Part shown: positions 46,901-55,629 of the stretch, piece after piece
Layout: every line of letters starts with the position of its first letter
Numbering within the stretch: the stretch's first letter is position 1
NCBI RefSeq assembly: GCF_030503895.2
Contig: NZ_CP129970.2
Coordinates: 1,862,001 to 1,926,000, forward strand
Source: Marivirga arenosa
Lineage (GTDB): Bacteria > Bacteroidota > Bacteroidia > Cytophagales > Cyclobacteriaceae
Reading direction: 5' to 3'
Length of the DNA stretch: 64,000 bases
Translations under genes and position numbers: made by a program
Notes under the pieces: model-generated
The model's input: only the letters and a program-made list of their open reading frames with translations
Told to the model about the DNA's origin: nothing
Databases searched by the model: none

Positions 46901-49900
46901 GTAGCACTCCAAATGGTAGTCTTGAGGTAACTGACTTAGCTAATATTCCTGGTGGACAATCTTTTTCGAATTATTCTTATGAGTGGTATGAAGGTACTAA
47001 TGAAGATATAGGTAATGAAATAGTTAATGGCAGCGGAACGGTAATAACCACGGCATTACTTAATCAAAATGGAGCTACAATGGGCTTGAGTCCTGGCTAT
47101 TATACGGTTGTTCCAATTGAGACCTTCCCTTCTTTCTGTCGCTTAACACCATATACAATGTTTTTAGATTCAGCTGCACGTCAACCTGTTTTAGGTGCTG
47201 CTATTACTCCAAATACAAGTTGTATAGGAAACGGTCAAATAGCTGTAACTGCAACTCCAAATGCACCAGATACTTTAGCTGCAACTACATATTCGTATTC
47301 GTGGGCAGATGATGGCACAGAGGTGACAAATACAAGGACTGGATTAACTCCTGGAGATTATACTGTTACAGTCACTGATAATAACACAACTTGTTCTATT
47401 ACTAGAACTTATACTATTTTAGATCAAAGAGTAATCCCTAGTATAAGTAATATTACTCCAGTTGCTCAAACCTATTGTAATCCAAATGGATCTTTAACGA
47501 TAGACGCTACTGAAATTACACCAGGTACTCCAGATGAGTATACTTATCAGGTATTTTTAAATGGAACTGATGCAGCTGATGAAATAACTGGAAGTACAAC
47601 TGTAACTGCAACCGCTGCTAGTGTAGTCTTCTCTAATTTAGAAGCAGGAACATATTACATCAATGCTACAAGAACAGTAGCAGGTGCAGATGCAGAAGGA
47701 TGTACAAGTGCTTTTATACAAGAAACTGTTGCTGATGATTTAGATCCAGTGGTCCTTTCATTAACACAAACTGAGAACACTTCATGTGACCCTGTTGTTA
47801 ATTCTGATGCCTCTATTGAATTGGCAATGTCAACTCCTTCTTTAAATGCTGGTATTTCTGGGGCTACTTATAATATAATAGTTGATAATCAGCCAGGAGC
47901 GACATTAACTGATCAGTTGGGTATAGCTAGTCCATTCGAGTATGGAGTTGATGCTCCAGGTAATGGTGAAATAGTTTTACCAGGTTCTTACACTTTTACT
48001 ATTCAAAATAATGTCTCTGGTTGTACAGTAACCAGAAGCATCACAGTAGAAGATAATCCTGAGCCGATAGTATTCAGTAGATCGGATTTGACGGTATTAC
48101 CACAGCAATTGTGTAATCCAGATGGAGAGATATCGGTAAGTTCAATAAGTCCAGGTGCAGTAGGAGAATATACTTATACCTGGTATGAGGGTAGTGTAGA
48201 TGCAGCGAATATAGTAGGAGGTTCAGGCTCAGTATTGAATAGCGGGACTTATGGATCGATATCGGCAGGAGTATATTATGTAGTAGCGAGTAGAATAGCG
48301 GGCAACAATCCTGGCTCGGGATGTAGTTCAGTGGCAGTGAGAGTAGAGATACCAAATGAGCAAGTAGATCCAGTATTGAGTTTAAGCCAAACAGCAAATA
48401 CGGCTTGTGATCCAAATCCAAATTCAGATGCGACTTTAACAGTAGAGATGGAAACACCGAGTCCGACAGCAGGGATATTAAACTCGACCTATACGATAGA
48501 TTTCACGAGTGTACCAACGGATGCATCGGTGGCTTCTTTCACAACAGGAGCAGGCCCTGGTCCATTATCGGTAACTTTCCCACAGGCAGCAGGAGATTTA
48601 ATAATGCCAGGTACCTATGAGGTAATGGTGACGAATGATGTATCGAACTGTAGTATCACCAGAAGCATTACAGTAGGGGATAATCCTGAGCCGATTGTAT
48701 TCAGTAGATCAGATTTAACGGTATTACCACAGCAATTGTGTAATCCAGATGGAGAGATATCGGTAAGTTCAATAAGTCCAGGTGCAGTAGGAGAATATAC
48801 TTATACCTGGTATGCGGGTAGTGTAGATGCAGCGAATATAGTAGGAGGCTCAGGCTCAGTATTGAATAGCGGGACTTATGGATCGATATCGGCAGGGGTA
48901 TATTATGTAGTAGCGAGTAGAATAGCAGGCAACAATCCTGGCTCGGGCTGTAGTTCAGTACCAGTTCGCGTAGAGATACCAAATGAGCAAGTAGATCCAG
49001 TATTGAGTTTAAGCCAAACTGCGAATACGGTTTGTGATCCGGATCCAAATTCGGATGCGACCTTGACAGTAGAGATGGAGACACCGAGTCCGACAGCAGG
49101 GATTTTGAATTCCACTTATACGATAGATTTCACGAGTGTACCAACGGATGCATCGGTGGCTTCTTTCACAACAGGAGCAGGCCCTGGCCCATTATCGGTA
49201 ACTTTCCCACAAGATCCTACAGATTTGATCATGCCAGGTACCTATGAGGTAATGGTGACGAATGATGTATCGAACTGTAGTATCACCAGAAGCATCACAG
49301 TAGGGGATAATCCTGAGCCGATTGTATTCAGTAGATCAGATTTAACGGTATTACCACAGCAATTGTGTAATCCAGATGGAGAGATATCGGTAAGTTCAAT
49401 AAGTCCAGGTGCAGTAGGAGAATATACATATACCTGGTATGCGGGCAGTGTAGATGCAGCGAATATTGTAGGAGGATCAGGCTCAGTGTTGAATAGTGCA
49501 ACTTATGGATCGATAACGGCAGGAGTTTACTATGTAGTAGCGAGTAGAATAGCGGGCAATAATCCTGGCTCGGGATGTAGTTCAGTGGCAGTGAGAGTAG
49601 AGATACCAAATGAGCAAGTAGATCCAGTATTGAGTTTAAGCCAAACAGCAAATACGGCTTGTGATCCAAATCCAAATTCAGATGCGACCTTGACAGTAGA
49701 GATGGAGACACCGAGTCCGACAGCAGGGATATTAAACTCGACCTATACGATAGATTTCACGAGTGTACCAACGGATGCATCGGTGGCTTCTTTCACAACA
49801 GGAGCAGGCCCTGGCCCATTATCGGTAACTTTCCCACAAGATCCTACAGATTTGATCATGCCAGGTACCTATGAGGTAATGGTGACTAATGATGTATCGA

Positions 49901-52900
49901 ACTGTAGTATCACCAGAAGCATCACGGTAGAGGATAATCCAGAACCGATAGTATTCAGCAGATCAGATTTAACGGTATTACCACAGCAATTGTGTAATCC
50001 AGATGGAGAGATATCGGTAAGTTCAATAAGTCCAGGTGCAGTAGGAGAATATACATATACCTGGTTTGCGGGCAGTGTAGATGCAGCGAATATAGTAGGA
50101 GGTTCAGGCTCAGTATTGAATAGCGGGACTTATGGATCGATATCGGCAGGAGTTTACTATGTAGTAGCGAGTAGAATAGCAGGCAACAATCCTGGCTCGG
50201 GCTGTAGTTCAGTACCAGTTCGCGTAGAGATACCAAATGAGCAAGTAGATCCAGTATTGAGTTTAAGCCAAACTGCGAATACGGCTTGTGATCCGGATCC
50301 AAATTCGGATGCGACCTTGACAGTAGAGATGGAGACACCGAGTCCGACAGCAGGGATTTTGAATTCCACTTATACGATAGATTTCACGAGCTTACCAACG
50401 GATGCATCGGTGGCTTCTTTCACAACAGGAGCAGGCCCTGGCCCATTATCGGTAACTTTCCCACAGGCAGCAGGAGATTTAATAATGCCAGGTACCTATG
50501 AGGTAATGGTGACGAATGATGTATCGAACTGTAGTATCACCAGAAGCATTACAGTAGGGGATAATCCTGAGCCGATTGTATTCAGTAGATCAGATTTAAC
50601 GGTATTACCACAGCAATTGTGTAATCCAGATGGAGAGATATCGGTAAGTTCAATAAGTCCAGGTGCAGTAGGAGAATATACATATACCTGGTTTGCGGGC
50701 AGTGTAGATGCAGCGAATATAGTAGGAGGTTCAGGCTCAGTATTGAATAGCGGGACTTATGGATCGATATCGGCAGGAGTTTACTATGTAGTAGCGAGTA
50801 GAATAGCGGGCAACAATCCTGGCTCGGGATGTAGTTCAGTGGCAGTGAGAGTAGAGATACCAAATGAGCAAGTTGATCCGATAGTGAGTTTAAGCCAAAC
50901 AGCAAATACGGCATGTGATCCAAATCCAAATTCAGATGCGACTTTAACAGTAGAGATGGAAACACCGAGTCCGACAGCAGGGATATTAAACTCGACCTAT
51001 ACGATAGATTTCACGAGTGTACCAACGGATGCATCGGTGGTTTCTTTTACAACAGGAGCAGGCCCTGGCCCATTATCGGTAACTTTCCCACAAGATCCTA
51101 CAGATTTGATCATGCCAGGAACCTATGAGGTAATGGTGACTAATGATGTATCGAACTGTAGTATCACCCGAAGCATCACGGTAGAGGATAATCCACAATC
51201 TATTATCCTTCGTAGAAATGACATCTCGGTGACTGATGCTACTAATTGTACTCCAAGTGGAAGTATTACGGTAAACAGTATTGATCCTAGTGCTATTAAT
51301 AATTATACTTTTAGATGGTATAACGGAGAAGCCAATTATACCAGTGGAAATGAGATATCTGGAGAAATAACGAATACATTATCAAACCTATCTCCCGGAG
51401 AATATTATGTTGAGGCGATTAGAAATGCTGGTGAAAATCCGGGATCAACATGTATATCAAATATTGTGAGAGTTGAAGTGTTAGATGCTGCAATAAGACC
51501 TGATATAGTAATTGTCGAAAATGCACCTAATTCAAGTTGCGACCCAGCTAATCCCAACGGAAGCATAAGCGCTTCAGTAAATGGTGAGCCTCTTGCTGAT
51601 TTTACTTATGAATGGTTTATAGGTTTAGATAATACATCAAGTCCAGTACCAGCTTCACAAATTTCTGGAGCTTCTGGAGAAACCATAAGCGGATTATCGG
51701 CAGGTAATTATACGGTACGTGTTACAGATAACACTGCTCCTGGACAAGCATGTTCTAGCATTGAATCTTTTTATTTATTGGAAGACTTAACAATAGATGT
51801 TGCGAAAGATGTCACGTTTGATATTACTCCACAATCAGATTGTTTCGATTCAGGAGCAATCACGGTGGCTTCATTAAGTCCTGGGCTACCAAGCGATTTT
51901 ACTTATGAATGGTATTATGAAAGCTTTGATGCTAATGGTTTAATTAATGGAGGAAATACTGAGACCATTACAGCTCAACCAGCGGGAACGTATTATGTGA
52001 TGATCACTAATTCAGCTACAAGCTGTATCACGGAACAACCGATTGAAGTTGAAATTCCTTTTACAGCAACAAGCCCGGCTATAGAGTTATTAGGTGCTAA
52101 ACCTAACACTGATTGTGATCCGAACACACCGGATGGCTTCTTGGAAGTTTCAGCTGATGGGGGCCAAACTGCAGGTTATACTTTTACCTGGTATCAAGGA
52201 GATCTACCAATAGAGGCAACATCCACTGAAATTGGTAACGCAAACAGAATTAATGCTTTAGATAGCGGCTATTATTCAGTTGAAGTATATAGCACTATAA
52301 CAAACTGTTCCTCTACTGCCCAATTTTATGTAGAGTTTTCTCCAGAATTACCTAAGATATCTCTTACTACGGCTCCAGTTACCAATTGTGGTAGTCCAAA
52401 TGGTGCAGCCTATGCTCAGATTTATAATATGGAAGGTAATTTCCAATTTAATTGGTACATAGGAAATAGCATTAAGAATCAACCGGATTTCACGGGTGAT
52501 TGGTTGACCGGTCTTCCAGTAGAAGATTATACAGTTGAAGCCATCGATCTGGATGCTCCAGCTTGTACTTCAGAAATCATTAACTTCTCAATTGAAGAAT
52601 TGATTGAGGTACCTCAGTTGAAGTTAAATCAAATTAGTCCGAACACCTATTGCGATCCGGATAAAGTGAATGGAGTAGCTGAAGCCATAATATATTATGT
52701 AGATGAAGAAGATCCAGCGGATACAGCATTCGTAACTTCCAGATTTGAAGTGCTATGGTTTAGATCAGAATCATATCCAAATGGAGGAGAAGAGTATAGT
52801 GGAAGAATTAATTCAGAATTGGCAGCGACTGAGTATACTATAAGCTATAGGAATACCACAACAAACTGTATTTGGGAATCTAATATCACGATTACAGAAG

Positions 52901-53685
52901 ATTTAACGGTTGTGCCATCGCCAGAAGTAGAAATAACAGCATTATTTGATAGTTGTGAGGAGCCAAATGGTGCTGCAGAAATCTCTGCATCTGACCTTAA
53001 TCCAAATTATGAATATAGATGGTATTTTGGTGAGGTGTCCGATTCAGCAGAATTATTAGCTCCTGATGTTCATGAATTAGAAGTCGGAACCTACTATGTT
53101 ACAGCTACCGATACAGTTTCAGGTTGTGTTTCGGAACCAACTTTAGTTGAAATTGAAGATGGGAGAGTGGCGCCAGAAATTAGCTTAAGCATTGAGCCAG
53201 AATTATGTGGTGAATATAATGGATTAGCTACTATTACTATTAATGATGAATATGAATATAGGTCTATTGAATGGGATACGCCTTATGGTACAGCTTATGG
53301 CGAATCATTTGATGAGTTTACTGCTGGTAATTACTCAGTTACAGTAATCGGAAGCAATGGTTGTGAATACACCAGAGAGTTCTCGGTTCCTGCAGAGATC
53401 AACGTATTCAATGGTATTTCACCTAATAATGATGGTGAGAATGATGTTTGGGAGATTGGCTGTATTTCAAATTTTGAAGGAAACAGAGTTCAAATTTATA
53501 ATAGAGCAGGCGCATTAGTATTCTCTACTGAAGGCTATGATAATAGTTCCAATACATTTAGTGGTTTTGGAAATAGAGGAATTTATGCAGGCGAAAAGAT
53601 TTTGCCTGATGGGACATATTTCTACGTCATTGATAAAAATGATGGATCAGAAGCAGTAACTGGATATTTAGAATTATTTAGATGA
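40996..53685 (+). CDS. giant T9SS type B secreted adhesin (SprB-like repeats, 4229 aa)
   Basis: A signal peptide (IFIFLAIFLTFTNLIA) opens a 4,229-residue secreted protein. Nearly all of it is roughly forty beta-sandwich repeats of 80-110 residues. Each has an early Cys before an NG turn, a central YxFxWF/Y strand, a GxYTVxV strand and a late Cys, so one disulfide per domain is likely. Residues about 746-1390 and 2356-3400 are tandem arrays with near-identical DNA. Residues about 4130-4229 (NVFNGISPNNDGENDVWEIG, VQIYNRAGALVF, LPDGTYFYVI) form the gliding-motility-associated C-terminal domain used for T9SS type B sorting. It resembles SprB, the moving surface adhesin of gliding bacteria. The sprF-like partner overlaps by four bases. 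No ligand-binding domain is evident. Confidence 0.95.
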   Translation: MRSIFIFLAIFLTFTNLIAKTPVRLDVIKLSDNNLCDDSLDPTGSAFAVIIDDKGKEDTNLKDFTVNWYLGTSPSGTPIHTGPTYDQMADGTYTIVAIHDKSSFTDQVTITIDKTDAQPDAYVKEVKNAKNCKENDGRAKVRVQSFFPSEGDPDHFHDDIKDCKHDICWNFVWYEGNNPFIGDVVAVGADAKDLKPGTYAVVVTNEIDGCQSVVSLSVGLDAEEPIVDGTVVTNITDCEDTNAGALTAFVFGENSNKYEFDWYIGDFIKATPDYNNQTTITGLAAGNYTVVATEKSSGCPSDPLTLTVADLTSVPVIDLTLDAEQTSCDPANPNGAVSATADGTTTGYSFEWFEGQNTLDENLVGSTPSLTGLAAGFYTVRVTNTSDPNSQNCFSTAEIEVTQTLTDPSGINGSVTDQSYCVNPNGAITADVGGATAGYTFYWFDGDVASPDLNNPDYTGSSISDLLAGDYTLVVEDNITSCTSTPQTFTVADLTTTPTIALASSTELTSCDSPNGSISITADGTTAGYNFRWFNGSSTAAIDEIMPSPGATITGLTAGTYTVLAENSTTGCFDIYEHTVLDNRITPVPTVTVIDQSQCDPLNGEIQANVGGATADYNFYWFDGNIASPNLTSPDRTGATISGLTAGEYTLVVEDDVTKCTSVSQVLTIQDLTPTISGTITLDAAQTSCDTSAPNGALSVVGSGGTSYTYEWFTGADASGTSFTSGASITGLSAQTYTVLITDASGCSEEVSFTVPSAIVYPEVDIDNVVPNSVCDPALTSPAISNNGEIEASIGGVTAGYTFYWFDGDVAAPDISAPDFTGPTYSNLPSGDYTVVVVEDATSCPSNRLVVRVPDATPTLNGSITLNASQTSCDASAPNGELTAAGSGGIGTYSYEWYTGTDTSGAGFATTANVSGLEAQTYTVIITDQGSGCSEEVSFTVPSAIVYPEVDIDNVVPNSVCDPALTSPAISNNGEIEASIGGVTAGYTFYWFDGDVAAPDISAPDFTGPTYSNLPSGDYTVVVVEDATSCPSNRLVVRVPDATPTLNGSITLNASQTSCDASAPNGELTAAGSGGIGTYSYEWYTGTDTSGAGFATTANVSGLEAQTYTVIITDQGSGCSEEVSFTVPSAIVYPEVDIDNVVPNSVCDPALTSPAISNNGEIEASIGGVTAGYTFYWFDGDVAAPDISAPDFTGPTYSNLPSGDYTVVVVEDATSCPSNRLVVRVPDATPTLNGSITLNASQTSCDASAPNGELTAAGSGGIGTYSYEWYTGTDTSGAGFATTANVSGLEAQTYTVIITDQGSGCSEEVSFTVPSAIVYPEVDIDNVVPNSVCDPALTSPAISNNGEIEASIGGVTAGYTFYWFDGDVAAPDISAPDFTGPTYSNLPSGDYTVVVVEDATTCPSDRLVVTVPDATPTIGGAITLDAAQTSCDTSAPNGELTAAGSGGTSYTYDWYPGTDTSDPTDIIVSTANITGLSAQTYTVVITDEATGCQEEVSYALPSDIKKPLISIDPNADITPNSVCNPALATAPAYNGAITANVTYDGAAITLADYRFDWYIGNDTSGAADFSATGAGANNYPNLAAGEYSLVVTRINPGTGFQCSSEPITVTVPNDITTPTASINKDALQTSCGAPNGQLTATGASGSGSYGYEWFVGSDATIAFNDGVDGNIIGANGETIQNIAAGDYTIRVTDLATGCRTTQNIYLDENIIDPVVSLAVTTPMTDCSFDGVITPTITSANAAPSGHSFTWHAGQSIADPVIAVTTDAGTSNPELSTANTGTTIYSGYYTVVVTDIFTGCVSSTETIFLDRPAPLFNIKYNVNVLPSTCGVDEGIVTAYVDANSNGTLDPGEVDYANYTFEWYLGNPTDLAANYYTNPEPVFAPNSVIAIDQNGDYPGSIPGGAGVVGTDYFAPDNATQGASLFGRESGQYTVVVTGPTGCKEFIRIDIGFNNGAEVVVAEVEITNSTNCSTPNGSLEVTDLANIPGGQSFSNYSYEWYEGTNEDIGNEIVNGSGTVITTALLNQNGATMGLSPGYYTVVPIETFPSFCRLTPYTMFLDSAARQPVLGAAITPNTSCIGNGQIAVTATPNAPDTLAATTYSYSWADDGTEVTNTRTGLTPGDYTVTVTDNNTTCSITRTYTILDQRVIPSISNITPVAQTYCNPNGSLTIDATEITPGTPDEYTYQVFLNGTDAADEITGSTTVTATAASVVFSNLEAGTYYINATRTVAGADAEGCTSAFIQETVADDLDPVVLSLTQTENTSCDPVVNSDASIELAMSTPSLNAGISGATYNIIVDNQPGATLTDQLGIASPFEYGVDAPGNGEIVLPGSYTFTIQNNVSGCTVTRSITVEDNPEPIVFSRSDLTVLPQQLCNPDGEISVSSISPGAVGEYTYTWYEGSVDAANIVGGSGSVLNSGTYGSISAGVYYVVASRIAGNNPGSGCSSVAVRVEIPNEQVDPVLSLSQTANTACDPNPNSDATLTVEMETPSPTAGILNSTYTIDFTSVPTDASVASFTTGAGPGPLSVTFPQAAGDLIMPGTYEVMVTNDVSNCSITRSITVGDNPEPIVFSRSDLTVLPQQLCNPDGEISVSSISPGAVGEYTYTWYAGSVDAANIVGGSGSVLNSGTYGSISAGVYYVVASRIAGNNPGSGCSSVPVRVEIPNEQVDPVLSLSQTANTVCDPDPNSDATLTVEMETPSPTAGILNSTYTIDFTSVPTDASVASFTTGAGPGPLSVTFPQDPTDLIMPGTYEVMVTNDVSNCSITRSITVGDNPEPIVFSRSDLTVLPQQLCNPDGEISVSSISPGAVGEYTYTWYAGSVDAANIVGGSGSVLNSATYGSITAGVYYVVASRIAGNNPGSGCSSVAVRVEIPNEQVDPVLSLSQTANTACDPNPNSDATLTVEMETPSPTAGILNSTYTIDFTSVPTDASVASFTTGAGPGPLSVTFPQDPTDLIMPGTYEVMVTNDVSNCSITRSITVEDNPEPIVFSRSDLTVLPQQLCNPDGEISVSSISPGAVGEYTYTWFAGSVDAANIVGGSGSVLNSGTYGSISAGVYYVVASRIAGNNPGSGCSSVPVRVEIPNEQVDPVLSLSQTANTACDPDPNSDATLTVEMETPSPTAGILNSTYTIDFTSLPTDASVASFTTGAGPGPLSVTFPQAAGDLIMPGTYEVMVTNDVSNCSITRSITVGDNPEPIVFSRSDLTVLPQQLCNPDGEISVSSISPGAVGEYTYTWFAGSVDAANIVGGSGSVLNSGTYGSISAGVYYVVASRIAGNNPGSGCSSVAVRVEIPNEQVDPIVSLSQTANTACDPNPNSDATLTVEMETPSPTAGILNSTYTIDFTSVPTDASVVSFTTGAGPGPLSVTFPQDPTDLIMPGTYEVMVTNDVSNCSITRSITVEDNPQSIILRRNDISVTDATNCTPSGSITVNSIDPSAINNYTFRWYNGEANYTSGNEISGEITNTLSNLSPGEYYVEAIRNAGENPGSTCISNIVRVEVLDAAIRPDIVIVENAPNSSCDPANPNGSISASVNGEPLADFTYEWFIGLDNTSSPVPASQISGASGETISGLSAGNYTVRVTDNTAPGQACSSIESFYLLEDLTIDVAKDVTFDITPQSDCFDSGAITVASLSPGLPSDFTYEWYYESFDANGLINGGNTETITAQPAGTYYVMITNSATSCITEQPIEVEIPFTATSPAIELLGAKPNTDCDPNTPDGFLEVSADGGQTAGYTFTWYQGDLPIEATSTEIGNANRINALDSGYYSVEVYSTITNCSSTAQFYVEFSPELPKISLTTAPVTNCGSPNGAAYAQIYNMEGNFQFNWYIGNSIKNQPDFTGDWLTGLPVEDYTVEAIDLDAPACTSEIINFSIEELIEVPQLKLNQISPNTYCDPDKVNGVAEAIIYYVDEEDPADTAFVTSRFEVLWFRSESYPNGGEEYSGRINSELAATEYTISYRNTTTNCIWESNITITEDLTVVPSPEVEITALFDSCEEPNGAAEISASDLNPNYEYRWYFGEVSDSAELLAPDVHELEVGTYYVTATDTVSGCVSEPTLVEIEDGRVAPEISLSIEPELCGEYNGLATITINDEYEYRSIEWDTPYGTAYGESFDEFTAGNYSVTVIGSNGCEYTREFSVPAEINVFNGISPNNDGENDVWEIGCISNFEGNRVQIYNRAGALVFSTEGYDNSSNTFSGFGNRGIYAGEKILPDGTYFYVIDKNDGSEAVTGYLELFR
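43231..45165 (+). repeat. 558-bp tandem repeat, about 3.5 copies
   Basis: Units begin at 43231, 43789, 44347 and 44905, exactly 558 bases apart (186 residues). The first three are complete and, by eye, identical at DNA level; the fourth is identical to about 45165 and then diverges (TTACAC for TTATAC). Each unit encodes two consecutive Ig-like domains, one starting YPEVDIDNVVPNSVCD and one starting NGSITLNASQTSCD. The absence of silent differences points to very recent duplication or ongoing gene conversion. Confidence 0.93.
48061..51195 (+). repeat. 627-bp tandem repeat, 5 copies
   Basis: Five in-frame units of 627 bases (209 residues) start near 48061, 48688, 49315, 49942 and 50569. Each encodes two domains, one starting EPIVFSRSDLTVLPQQLCNP and one starting SLSQTANTACDP. 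Copies differ by scattered, shared variants: SSVAVRVE in copies 1, 3 and 5 against SSVPVRVE in 2 and 4; QAAGDL in 1 and 4 against QDPTDL in 2, 3 and 5. The pattern indicates a duplicated two-unit block with later conversion. Confidence 0.92.
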
Positions 53686-54587
53686 GAAAAATATTAATCA
53701 CAATATTATTATTTACAATTGCATCAACTGCTTTCAGTCAGCAGAAGAGTGTTTTATCTCAATATCGCTTTAATCAGTTGGTTATTAATCCAGCTTATGC
53801 TGGACATAAAAACGATTTAACAGTAAATCTACTACACAGAAACCAATGGGTGAATTTGGAAGGAGCTCCTGTTAGTAATATAGCATCTGTGCATACTGGT
53901 ATTAAAGATAAACATTCCGGGTTTGGATTAACCTTTGTTGATGAGTCAATTGGAGTACATAAAAGTATGGCACTTTTTGGTGTTTATTCATTTTCAATTG
54001 AATTTCAAACCGGAACACTAGCGGCAGGGATTCAAGGTGGTTTCAATCAATTAAATTCCAATTTTCAAGAATTAAATCTCCAAAGTCAAAACGATGTGGT
54101 CTTTTCCACCTTTCAAAATAGCTTTAATCCTAATTTTGGAGTTGGCTTATTTTACAGTAACAGAAATGGTTTTATTGGGCTTTCTTCTCCTTATATAGTA
54201 GAAAATAGAGTGCTAAGAACAGGCAGTGGCTTAACAAATGCTCAGGAGGCACGCTATTATTTTCTTACCGGTGGTTACTTATTTCCGATAAATAAAGATG
54301 TGATTTTTTATCCCTCTGCTATGGTCAGAGTACAGGAAAATGCTCCCATAGGTTTTGACATAAATGCAAATGCTATCTTACAAGATATTTTGAATGTTGG
54401 TATTTCTTATAGAAGTGGTGATGCAATATCCATGATGTGTTCCATTACGGTAAATGAGAACTTTACTTTTGGCTATGCTTATGATAACACACTTTCAAAC
54501 ATCAGAAACTATACTAATGATACGCATGAGTTGATGCTGATTTACAGGATAAATTTATATAAAGAAAAGTGCTTTACTTATTTTTAG
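53682..54587 (+). CDS. PorP/SprF family T9SS outer-membrane partner protein
   Basis: PorP/SprF proteins are outer-membrane barrels needed for secretion or surface attachment of a type B T9SS substrate encoded beside them. The 301-residue product has a signal peptide (LLFTIASTAFSQ) and the family start QKSVLSQYRFNQLVINPAYAG, then LLHRNQWVNLEGAP, HSGFGLTFVDESIGVHK, GIQGGFNQLNSN and a barrel with NPNFGVGLFYSNRNGFIGLS. Its ATG overlaps the adhesin stop (ATGA), so translation is coupled and the substrate is almost certainly the giant adhesin. Confidence 0.95.
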   Translation: MRKILITILLFTIASTAFSQQKSVLSQYRFNQLVINPAYAGHKNDLTVNLLHRNQWVNLEGAPVSNIASVHTGIKDKHSGFGLTFVDESIGVHKSMALFGVYSFSIEFQTGTLAAGIQGGFNQLNSNFQELNLQSQNDVVFSTFQNSFNPNFGVGLFYSNRNGFIGLSSPYIVENRVLRTGSGLTNAQEARYYFLTGGYLFPINKDVIFYPSAMVRVQENAPIGFDINANAILQDILNVGISYRSGDAISMMCSITVNENFTFGYAYDNTLSNIRNYTNDTHELMLIYRINLYKEKCFTYF

Positions 54588-54589
54588 AT

Positions 54590-55462
54590 TTAGCGAACTA
54601 CCCTTTTTATTTCCTTTCTGTATTCTGAAGGACTCTTACCTGTTACTTCTTTAAACTGTCTATTAAAGTGTGATATGTTATTAAATCCACATGCATAGCA
54701 GATATCCGTTATATTCAAATTTCCTTCTGATAATAACTTTGAAGCATGAACCACTCTATGTTCATTTACAAAGTGAGTAAAGGTTTTATTAGAGATTTTT
54801 TTGAAATAACGACAAAATGCTGGAACTGTCATAGCAGCTTCCTTTGCTATTTCTTCCAGGGCGATTGATTTCTTGAAATTATCTCTTACATAATCATAAA
54901 TTAAATTTACTCTTTGCTGATCTACAGCCTTTGCTTCAATAGATACTGCTTCTGAGTTTAATAAATAGTAGTCCTTTACCTCTGATAATTCTTTTAAAAT
55001 CTGAATCACCTCGATTAATCTTTCAAATGGAGGTTTTTCAACTAAGCTTTCAATTCTACTACCGATTCTATTCTTAGTTTCATTCTTGAATACAATTCCA
55101 AGTTTTGCAGTTTCTATTAACTGTTTGATAGGTTGTATTTCAGGTAAACTCAGAAAAGTAGGACCAGGGAAATCTTCTTTCATTTGAATAATAGTTTCCG
55201 ATTCATTTCCTGTCAACCTATCTGTGAAGCCATAATGAGGAAGGTTTGATCCTATTAACATCAAATCACCATCTTGATAATAGGAGATATGATTGCCTAT
55301 ATGCCTTTTACCATTTCCTCCTTTAACATAAACTAATTCTATTTCAGGATGAAAATGCCAAAAGGGATCTTTATTAGGTTTAGATTCCTCAAATTTTCTA
55401 ACTAAAACCGAACTACCAAAGGTTGGCTCGATCTGCTCAAGAGTTGGTTTGTAAAATTGCAT
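54590..55462 (-). CDS. AraC-family regulator with N-terminal cupin
   Basis: The 290-residue regulator has an N-terminal cupin sensor (PFWHFHPEIELVYVKGGNGKRHIG, then YQDGDLMLIGSNLPHYG), a helical linker, and a C-terminal double helix-turn-helix. Visible AraC features are ALEEIAKEAAMTVPAFCRYFK, then ITDICYACGFNNISHFNRQFK and VTGKSPSEYRK, the standard second HTH signature. The ligand is probably a sugar or small metabolite. It converges on the sprF-like gene and is divergent from the secreted beta-sandwich gene, which it may or may not control. Confidence 0.95.
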   Translation of the reverse strand: MQFYKPTLEQIEPTFGSSVLVRKFEESKPNKDPFWHFHPEIELVYVKGGNGKRHIGNHISYYQDGDLMLIGSNLPHYGFTDRLTGNESETIIQMKEDFPGPTFLSLPEIQPIKQLIETAKLGIVFKNETKNRIGSRIESLVEKPPFERLIEVIQILKELSEVKDYYLLNSEAVSIEAKAVDQQRVNLIYDYVRDNFKKSIALEEIAKEAAMTVPAFCRYFKKISNKTFTHFVNEHRVVHASKLLSEGNLNITDICYACGFNNISHFNRQFKEVTGKSPSEYRKEIKRVVR

Positions 55463-55576
55463 AATTTGGTTTTAAACGCTCTAGTATCAATAATGTTGTT
55501 AGATTTTACCTCTTATTAACAATTTAATAACACTATAAGGTTAATATAGTATAGATATTGGAAAATTTCAACATAG

Positions 55577-55604
55577 TTGCTTGCAAAAAAGTGCCCTACA
55601 TTTG
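55577..55604 (+). promoter_or_regulatory. Bacteroidota-type promoter of the secreted beta-sandwich gene
   Basis: TTG at 55577-55579 is followed after 17 bases by TACATTTG at 55597-55604, close to the TTG / TAnnTTTG consensus. The predicted start leaves a leader of about 20 bases before the ATG at 55630 and rules out the upstream ATG at 55558, which lies before the promoter. Confidence 0.7.
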
Positions 55605-55629
55605 TAATGTACAATTAAACAAAAAGCTT

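Noticed and set aside
48074-50965. Several 127-residue reverse-strand ORFs at a 627-base spacing
   Set aside because: They are the antisense of the repeated adhesin units. Their leucine/serine-rich, repeated sequence follows from the codon pattern of the sense strand, and they have no ribosome binding sites or protein features.
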